In this document: positions 56,975-64,000 of the stretch, one piece after another
Position numbering within the stretch: position 1 is the first letter of the stretch
How the letters are laid out: each line of letters starts with the position of its first letter
NCBI RefSeq assembly: GCF_965363235.1
Contig: NC_134841.1
Span: forward strand, 62,083,078 to 62,147,077
DNA: 64,000 bases
From: Mytilus galloprovincialis
Taxonomy: Eukaryota > Mollusca > Bivalvia > Mytilida > Mytilidae
Reading direction: 5' to 3'
The notes under the pieces: model-generated
What the model was told of the DNA's origin: nothing
Database searches by the model: none
Seen by the model: only the letters and a program-made list of their open reading frames with translations
Position numbers and translations under genes: made by a program

Positions 56975-57930
56975 CGACTTTTGTCGCAGAAAGCTCGACA
57001 TAGGGATAGAGAACCGGCGGCGGCGTTAGCTAACTTCTTAGAAATTTTATATTTTAGAAGGTGGAAGACCTGGATGCTTCATACTTTGTATAAGGATGCC
57101 TCATGTTACGAAGTTTCCGTCACTCATATGTCCAATGTCCTTGACCTCATTTTCATGGTTCAGTGACTACTTGAAAAAAAAAATATGGATTTTTTGTAAT
57201 GTTAAATTCTCTCTTATTATAAGTAAAAGGATAACTATATTTGGTAAGTGTGTACCTTGCAAGCCCTCATGCTGTCGGACAGTTTTCATTTGACCTCGAC
57301 CTCATTTCATGGATCAGTAAACAAGGTTAAGTTTTGGTGGCCAAGTCCATATCTTAAATACTATAAGCAATAGATCTAGTATATTCGGTGTATGGAAGGA
57401 CTGTAAAGTGTACATGTCCAACTGGCAGGTGTCATCTGACCTTGACCTCATTTTCATGGTTCAGTGGTTATAGTTAGTTTTTTTGTGTTTTGGTCTGTTT
57501 TTCATATATTGTATGTAATAGGTCTACTGTATTTGTTGTATGGAATGATTGTAAGGTGTACATGTCTACATGTAGCTTGCAGATGTCATTTGACCTTGAC
57601 CTCATTTTCATGGTTCAATGGTAAAAGTTAAGTTTTTGAGTTTTGGTCTTTTTTTCTAATACTATATGCAATAGGTCAACTATATTTGGTGTATGGAAAT
57701 ATTTTATGATCTATATGTCAGTCGGGCAGGTTTTATATGACCTTGACCTCATTTCAAGGTTCATTGTTCAGTGTTAACATTTTGTGTTTTGGTCTGTTTT
57801 TCTTAAACTATAAACAGCAACATGTGTTGTATGGAAGAATTGTTAGCTATCCATGCCTGTCTGGCATGGTTCATCTGACCTTGACCTCATTTTCATGGTT
57901 CAATGGCCAATGTTTAGTTTTCTTGGTTAA
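56975..57930 (-). repeat. Tandem array, ~150-bp unit, inverted relative of 36.6 kb array
   Basis: Six units read on the plus strand as GACCTTGACCTCATTTTCAT (57441, 57592, 57879 and variants near 57131, 57293, 57739), spaced 140-162 bp. The left end block (AAGCTCGACATAGGGATAG, GGCGGCGGCGTTAGCTAAC) is the complement of the right end block of the 36.6-kb array. Confidence 0.8.
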
Positions 57931-57932
57931 TG

Positions 57933-58504
57933 TTAAAGTCATATGAAACGAGTGAGTTGTGAAAAATAAGTTTATCCAATTCTTGAACCAATGCATGTAT
58001 ATATCATAAACTTAGTCCTCTGTGCACGATTTTATCATTATTTTCGCAAATATATCATAATTATAATCGTCATTTTTTTTTATCTCTGTTTGTTATGATT
58101 TAAAAAATATGGCTGCTCATTAAATGCCGTGTTTTAAAGCCGATTTTTACCGATTGTCACCTTATAGTAAACAAATCACAAAAAAGCATGGGTATTGAGC
58201 ACGTGTTTAACATGTATAATCAGATATTTGTTTATTTCAATGACAGACCCATGCCTATTGCGATACCGGATTTTTACGAGGAGGGTTACGCTCGGGTCAC
58301 TATGCATACGGAAAATATGTCGGCGAATGGCTTCCTGGAAGCAAGCAATTAGAAATAAGTAAACTTCTTCTAAATGTGAACAAATTAAAGAATTTTCCTC
58401 AGAAAAAAGTTTATGTACATAAGTTGTATAATGAAAACTATCCATTTAGTTTTAAAAAACATATGCATATTTATTTTTTAATTTGAGGTTTCTTATGACT
58501 TTAA
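57933..58504. mobile_element. Non-autonomous TTAA-type DNA element, copy 2
   Basis: TTAA then AGTCATATGAAAC on the left; GTTTCTTATGACT then TTAA on the right (58501-58504). A TTAA duplication with a 13-bp TIR suggests a piggyBac-like transposase in trans. 572 bp including the duplications, non-coding. It inserted at the edge of the satellite array. Confidence 0.75.
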
Positions 58505-58829
58505 GTTTATGTGACAGCGTATGCACTCTTTAGGTAGTTTTGATGATTCTGAAATCCAATGTATTTTTGGGCGTACAAACACTTCACGCTTCATACAAAA
58601 TATGGTTACACCACAATTAAAAAGGGGGGGAAAAAAATCCATGGGTGAGAAAGAAGTCAAGTACCTTTTAAATGACAGAAGATTTGCTGCGTAAGACACC
58701 AGTTTTACTACTTTTGCTACTGGCTTTGTTCTAATAACTTCGCAACAAATATAAGTAGAAAGGAATCGAGGGCAAACTTCAACAACAGCAACAAATTATT
58801 AACACAAATTACAAGATGTAAATATACAT
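58505..58829. other. Unassigned stretch
   Basis: No exon or repeat is recognised. Confidence 0.35.
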
Positions 58830-58871
58830 GTTTTTTTCAATGGTCGGGTTGTTGTCTCTTTGGCACATTCC

Positions 58872-60166
58872 CAAGGCCGTAACTAGGCATCTTATTTTAG
58901 TGAGGCAAAATAATTGAGCCGAGCGAAGCGAGGCGAAAATTGTTTTTGGAGTGTATGAAATGAATGGTGCAAAATCCTGCATTCTAGGCATTTTTAGAGA
59001 GTTTGATAATGTTTTGAATTTGGACACTTTTTATATATTTTTTTTATATTTAAAGACTTTTACTAACACCAAATTTTTAACAACTTTATTTAAATTCATA
59101 TGCAAGATAATCATCAAAATTTCACTGATTTGAGTCTGCTGCCAGAACATAGAGCAAACATCGAGTCAGTAGAGTTTGCCAAATTTTTCTATGGCCGGTT
59201 CAGTCAAATCGTTTCAGAATCCTAATTTGGTCTACTGATATTCATATCGCGATGAACATGGAGCATGGCAAGACCGCACAATCTACTCCATCAGCAATTC
59301 GGTAGCAGCATCGGTAGTAAAGCTTTCCTGTAAGCACCATCATACAGTCGCAGTTACAAAATATTAAACACTCTTTTATGCTGACAAAGAGTAGACAAAC
59401 TAGGGATAGAATGAGATGAGATACATGTATATGATTCTATCTATAGAGTAAGTATATATGATATGGGTACAGGGGAATTGGAATGGAGTTTTGAACGTTT
59501 ACATGCATGTAGGTCCGTAATTTCAAATTATTTCTGGAAATAGTTGGTGGTATTTTAGTTCCAAAATCTATAAATTTAGGGGTTGGGGTGTCCGATTCCG
59601 AAAACCCGAATATAAAGAAACGAAATTCCATAGTCCCGAATAAGTAAAGACAACATCTTGTGTTGAAGGTTCTACCATTCCTCATTAATATCAAATTGGA
59701 ATATGGAATACATTCTTTAAATTTTTAAGGTTAAAGAAACATGGATAAAAACTAATCCATGAAATGAATACGCAGACAGGACTGCCCCCTTGCGATTCCC
59801 AGTACTTGATTTGTCAAAAGTTGGTGAAAACGGAGAAATGAATACTCAGACAGGACTGCCACCTTCCGAAAACCTGTACTTGATTTGTCAGTCTACTTAT
59901 CGTTTTTTCTGCAAGAGCCTGTTTTTAACTAGAGATCCATGATGATTATCGTTACTAGGTTAATGTAATCGAGAAACATCACCCGTTGAGATGCTGAGTT
60001 ATATCCAGGAAGAATGGTTTAAAAGGAATTATGACAAGTTATAGAAATTAAGGTTGAGACAGAACAACAGATGACTTTTATATTTATAAATATGCATAAA
60101 AAAAATCAGTGTCGAAATTTTAGTGAGGCAATTGCCTCACTTGCCTCAAGGGTAGTTACGGCCTTG
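58872..60166. mobile_element. 1295-bp TIR element with ATTCC target duplication
   Basis: A perfect 14-bp inverted pair bounds it: CAAGGCCGTAACTA at 58872 and TAGTTACGGCCTTG ending at 60166. Subterminal GTGAGGCAA motifs lie at both ends. ATTCC flanks both sides (58867-58871 and 60167-60171). The repeat it splits (GGTCGGGTTGTTGTC..CCCATTTCC) is known uninterrupted at 51850-51915. An internal near-duplicate (CAGACAGGACTGCC at about 59772 and 59850) is present. No transposase ORF is visible. Confidence 0.85.
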
Positions 60167-60179
60167 ATTCCCCATTTCC

Positions 60180-60585
60180 ATTCTCAATTTTATCTAGACG
60201 CTATTATCCATGTCAGCTACAAATTTGCTGAAGTCTACTGTAGTTAGTACATAAAAAAATCTAAATTCATTTCGTAACCTAAACCTATCCATTAAGGCCA
60301 TTGCTCCGGTATACCATATACCCTAAAAATAAACTTCGGTATACTTTACTCAAATTTTGTCTTAAAGGACCCATACCTAACTTGCATACAATGTTTTGTT
60401 CAATGGAGGCATTTTTAGAATTGGTCATTCCAGTCAGAGGAATGCCGATTATAACCTTTTAAAATGTATAATTTGTAGCAAGACTCACGAAAATCTATAA
60501 TATAAAGTCTATGAGATACATGTATAACACATGCAAATTAAACAACATTCTAACATAGACCAAATGACGAGGATTTTATTTTATA
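60180..60585. other. Unassigned stretch
   Basis: No exon or repeat is recognised. Confidence 0.35.
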
Positions 60586-60589
60586 CGAT

Positions 60590-60818
60590 ACACGACGGGT
60601 GCGACATGTGGAGCAGGATCTGCTTACCCTTCCGGAGCACCTGAGATCACCCTCAGTTTTGATGGGGTTCGTGTTGCTTATTCTTTAATTTTATATGTTG
60701 TGTCATGTGTACTATTGTTTGTCTGTTTGTCTTTTTCATTTTTAGCCATGGCGATGTCAGTTTATTTTCGATTTATGAGTTTGGCTGTCCATCTGGTATC
60801 TTCCGTCCCTCTTTTTTA
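60590..60818 (+). repeat. GGATCTGCTTACC-family repeat, long copy
   Basis: GACGGGTGCGACATGTGGAG, CAGGATCTGCTTACCC, TTTGATGGGGTTCGTGTTGC, TAGCCATGGCGATGTCAGTT, GTATCTTCCGTCCCTC. One of the two longest of the five copies, with 31413. Confidence 0.7.
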
Positions 60819-61194
60819 ATCCAATACCAAGCTGACCGTAATACATGAATATTGAACTGCTATAATATGCGTGCTTGAATTATATTAACCATATGATCGG
60901 TCGTTCTGGTAATCGATGTCACTTTACAAGTTACTGAGCAATATAGAAGGTCAAAATTTTCGAAAACTTGTTATCGCTAATTCGCTATCATAATAATTAT
61001 TGTGATTTCTAGTCCCAGCTTGTCTGAAACTAGATTTTAAAAAGCTCAGCTTCCCCAACAGTTGATTTATGTTAACTAAATTAAAGATTGTAATACCTGA
61101 ACAAGTACATGTACAAAAGTTATGTTAACTATTCTACTATGTTTAGCCCGGTTCTACCTCTTCGCATAACTTTGTAATTTCATTTTATTTTCAG

Positions 61195-61341
61195 GCAAAA
61201 GTTTTGAAGATGATCGATGATCGTGCGACTTACTTCAAGACAGCATCTAAGGATCATTATAAACATGACCTAAGGCGGTTCAATCATTTCTGTCAACTAG
61301 GAAATTCTACTCTTTGGGTCTATAAAGGTCACGTGTTTTGA
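61195..61341 (+). CDS. Probable last coding exon of an unidentified gene
   Basis: A strong acceptor (TTTCATTTTATTTTCAG at 61194) opens a clean 49-codon frame that ends in TGA: AKVLKMIDDRATYFKTASKD, HYKHDLRRFNHFCQLGNSTL, WVYKGHVF. The composition is that of a real, basic, mixed alpha-helical C-terminus, unlike the surrounding AT-rich DNA. No domain is recognised. The exon enters in phase 0. Upstream exons were not located in the window; the weak candidates at 54.4-55.3 kb end in a stop and so do not connect. Sequence after the stop is AT-rich and could be the 3' untranslated region. Confidence 0.45.
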   Translation, partial: AKVLKMIDDRATYFKTASKDHYKHDLRRFNHFCQLGNSTLWVYKGHVF

Positions 61342-61344
61342 TAT

Positions 61345-61915
61345 CTGGCATTAAAAAAAACATGAAAAATATATGCCTGAATTGTATGGTTTATTTGGTT
61401 TGATTTTTTATTTTATTTGATTGATTTTGTGTATTTTAAGTTTTTTGACTTTTTTTCAGGGATAGTTTAATGAAAAAACTTATAGTGAAATTTTAAATTA
61501 TTAGAATAAAAGTTAAATGTGCCGAAATTTAACAAAGAGACTTCTATTGAGAATTTCTTGCAGAAAATTGAAAAATATCGGTGTATGGAATAAGGGGATG
61601 GTCTTTACCTGTTCGTGTTTTCTTTGTACAATGCAGTGTCTGCTTTTATTCTATTCCATGCAGTATAGATTTGTCCCTGTTTTATAGTAATAAGATGTAT
61701 GACCTATATGTAATTGCATAACTGATTTGTAAGTAACGAACGATACACTTTGACATCAATTTATTATAGTTAACATTACTTTTAGAAATACAACATGAAT
61801 ATTAACATCATTGTATCCCTATTTTTGTTATTTAACGTCTGTTTTTGTTCAAAAATCGTTGTTAATATAATGGAATGTATGCGACTGTCATATCAGAAGG
61901 AGGTTTTGCTAGCTA
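61345..61915. other. AT-rich flank, no feature seen
   Basis: Possibly the 3' untranslated region of the exon at 61195. Nothing else is visible. Confidence 0.35.
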
Positions 61916-61920
61916 TATAA

Positions 61921-62096
61921 AACCAGGTTAAGTCCATAATTTTCCGCATAAGAAAATGCCTGTATCCAGTCGGAAATATGACTTGATATTCATTCGTGTT
62001 TGATGTTTGAACGGTTTTTTTGCCATTTGCTTAGGAACTTGCTGTTTGGATTTCCTGGGAGTTCCGTATTTTTGATATTTTACTTTTCACTCCTAA
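61921..62096 (+). repeat. Dispersed repeat (GAAAATGCCTGTATCCAGTC type)
   Basis: AAGAAAATGCCTGTATCCAG, CATTCGTGTTTGATG, TTTGCCATTTGCTTAGGAAC and GAGTTCCGTATTTTTGATAT. I recognise this order from memory as a common mussel repeat. It is single-copy in this window, so support is limited. Confidence 0.4.
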
Positions 62097-62167
62097 ATAA
62101 CTTAAGTACTTTTAAATCATGTGTTTAGGCATGAATGAATAACGATTGTTAGAACTTCATATATTTC

Positions 62168-62250
62168 GACCGCCTCTGTGGTGTCGTGGTAGCTTGTGCC
62201 TTGAGTTCGTGTGTTCGAACTCTGTCCTGGCCAAACCAAAACCTATATAT
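62168..62250 (+). repeat. tRNA-like SINE head
   Basis: GACCGCCTCTGTGGTGTCGT (A box region) and GTGTTCGAACTC (B box), the same head as the SINE at 20650-20904. The body beyond 62250 is different, so this is a truncated or chimeric copy. Confidence 0.65.
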
Positions 62251-62254
62251 AAAT

Positions 62255-63260
62255 TGCTTCGCAGAGCGCATCTGGGTACGACCTCAGAGGTTCAACACTG
62301 ATCAGTTGGGACAAAAATGGAAACAATATTCTCGCTGGATACAGGTCTGAAATTTGATTGTAACTAAATATTTGACATATAATAGGTTTCTGAAACAGAA
62401 TAACTGTAGTCAAAGAACTTAGAATTGGTTATAAGATTTGAATTTATATTCAAAGTTTTGCTAATGTGTAATACACCATGCTGTAGCAAATTGTAACCCC
62501 ATTTTTTTGCTTTTGTGCAATACACTGCTGTTGAGAATTCCCCCTCCCCCTGTTTTTTTAATTTGTAATATCTTAAGAAAAAATTGCCCCCCCCTTTTAA
62601 AAAAAGCCCCCAATTATTTCCCCAAAGATATGGTCAAAATCTCAATTCAAATTTCCAATGGAGTTTTTCAAAGATAATTACCCATCAAATAATTTAAAAG
62701 CAGTGTCAGGGAGGTAATCCAAATTTTACTTAAAAGTAATTGTCCATTAACCAGGACACTCTTGTTTTCCCCCTAATTCCTAAAGGGTTTGAGCTATAAC
62801 CCCCCAAAGCCAATCCTAACCATCCCTTTCTGGTATGGATATGATTTGAATTTTTGTGTTTTAATGCCACTTTTAAGCACCGCATCTAGGCTATTTCGTG
62901 GCGGCCAGTTTTTATTGGTGGAGGAAGCCGTACCCGAAGAAACCCACTGACCTTCGATAGGAAAGCTGACAATATCCTAGTCAATTAAGATTGGAGTCGA
63001 GTGCACCAGCACTAGCGGGGTTCGAACTCACAACCTCAGTGTTGACCTGCTAGTGATTACAGTAGTAACTACTTAGACCACTCGGACACCGAGGCCCCTT
63101 CTGGTATGGAACCTTGTCGTATGATTTCAGAGAGGTTAATACACCATTCCACAAGATATTGTCTGGAAACAAGAAAAAACCTTTCCACAAGTTATTGTCT
63201 GGAAACTAGAAAAAATCTTATTTGGGTATCTTTTTGGCCCTTAACCCTTAAGACCCCAAT
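62255..63260 (+). repeat. Dispersed repeat (ACGACCGCAGAGGTC family), split by a SINE
   Basis: Starts with GGTACGACCTCAGAGGTTC, follows the order of the copy at 38300, is interrupted at 62840-63098, and resumes with TGGTATGGAACCTTGTCGT and AGATATTGTCTGGAAAC. Confidence 0.55.
62840..63098 (-). mobile_element. Full-length tRNA-derived SINE with 12-bp target duplication
   Basis: 259 bp on the minus strand: head GGGGCCTCGGTGTCCGAGTG and GAGTTCGAACCCCGC, body with TTAATTGACTAGGATATTG and GGCTTCCTCCACCAATAA, then a short A-rich tail. TTCTGGTATGGA flanks both sides exactly (62828-62839 and 63099-63110). Confidence 0.9.
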
Positions 63261-63269
63261 CCCGTCTGT

Positions 63270-63640
63270 AGGCGTGATGGCGACAACCAAAATCAGGTGG
63301 GGGTGGGCATCTTTTGATGGCCACTACGTAACTGTAAGTGACTGTGTATGTATAAACTATTATAATAAATGAATACATAGGTGGTACAGGAACACAACGA
63401 GGTATAAAATGGCAAATAGGAATCTAGTCTGTAAAATCTAGGTCACCGTTTTGTCAAAAATCAGTAAAAACTAAAAACGGACATTTAGGCAGACCTGACG
63501 AGAATAATAATTCCCCAGCAAGACACTCAAGTCCCACATACTCCCAGTTAGTATGAATGGACTGCTGTAACTATAGGGTAATACTTGAATGACAAAGAAA
63601 CACAGTATTGTCAATGTTCACCTCTCACGGTCGGGGTCCG
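63270..63640. other. Unassigned stretch
   Basis: No exon or repeat is recognised. Confidence 0.35.
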
Positions 63641-63648
63641 CTCCGACA

Positions 63649-63703
63649 GTCCGACAGTTCTATCGTCCGACGGTTCAATAGTCCGACGGTTCGATAGTCC
63701 GAT
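63649..63703 (+). repeat. 16-bp minisatellite
   Basis: Unit GTCCGACGGTTCGATA, three full units (63649, 63665, 63681) and a partial fourth, with few differences. Confidence 0.85.
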
Positions 63704-64000
63704 ATATACAACTAGATATGATATAGAATAATCACAGACACAAGACGTTCTACCTGGCTTTCGAGACGCGACAGACCTAACTTTTCCAAAACTGAATCTC
63801 CATTATTGTTTTCAACTTATTTCACAGATAACAATTTGTTTTAAATTGACATCTTTGTGTAAGTTGAAAGTTCACATGAAAAGATGGTATACAAAAGACT
63901 CTGTTGCCCGTTTCTATTATATCTCTGAAATGGCTGTTAGGGGCAATGATTTAATATTCAACAGTTTCAAATACCAGAAAAACTGACAGAGAATTCATGC

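Noticed and set aside
1-64000. CRISPR arrays, bacterial operons or rRNA genes
   Set aside because: No regularly spaced short repeats with unique spacers, no ribosome-binding-site-led operons and no rRNA signatures. The tandem repeats present are satellites or transposon parts.

Overview
The window is nuclear DNA of an animal. It is AT-rich, its genes are spliced, and it is crowded with transposable elements. A C1q-domain exon, an Mcl-1-like Bcl-2 gene, and many short repeats that I recognise from memory as common in marine mussels point to a bivalve, most likely Mytilus or a close relative. That assignment comes from recall and was not checked by any search. Only a few percent of the window looks like host coding sequence.

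Host genes. A terminal C1q-domain exon lies at 138-547 (-). A two-exon Mcl-1-like apoptosis regulator of 230 aa lies at 43457-40418 (-). A 157-aa single-exon coding region at 48460-48933 (+) carries two back-to-back BH3-like helices and is a candidate BH3-only protein. The two Bcl-2-network genes are divergent and about 5 kb apart. Weaker candidates are a signal-anchor first exon (5761-5579, -), two secreted-protein-like exons (54436-55298, +) and a small last exon (61195-61341, +).

Mobile DNA, left to right. A ~1.43-kb foldback palindrome lies at 3058-4488. An APE-type LINE lies at 6949-10515 with two frameshifts. A Penelope-like element relic lies at 13.8-16.4 kb (-). A multicopy gene with PIN/FEN-like acidic motifs is split into two oppositely oriented halves (16.4-17.4 and 17.5-19.4 kb). 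An RTE-like LINE at 21.57-28.4 kb (-) is interrupted by an L2/CR1-like LINE, which is itself interrupted by a palindromic DNA element. An I-type LINE fragment with RNase H lies at 44.3-45.8 kb. Further pieces are Penelope relics at 30.3, 46.8 and 55.4 kb, tRNA-derived SINEs of at least two families, several short TIR elements with visible target duplications, and three tandem arrays of 140-280 bp units.

The most interesting signal is a set of short dispersed repeats carrying a hammerhead-ribozyme-like core (CTGANGA, a 3-bp stem II, GAAA, a 4-bp stem III and the NUH position). At least three sequence families are present. Stem II is GTC/GAC in one, GAC/GTC in the second and GGT/ACC in the third, so the pairing is kept while the bases change. 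Three loci show partial dimers with a period of 350-353 bp. One 505-bp insertion (17698-18202) is bounded by a 5-bp duplication and interrupts the PIN/FEN-like gene. This resembles retrozymes and the hammerhead-bearing terminal repeats of Penelope-like elements. Stem I does not pair convincingly, so ribozyme activity is unproven.
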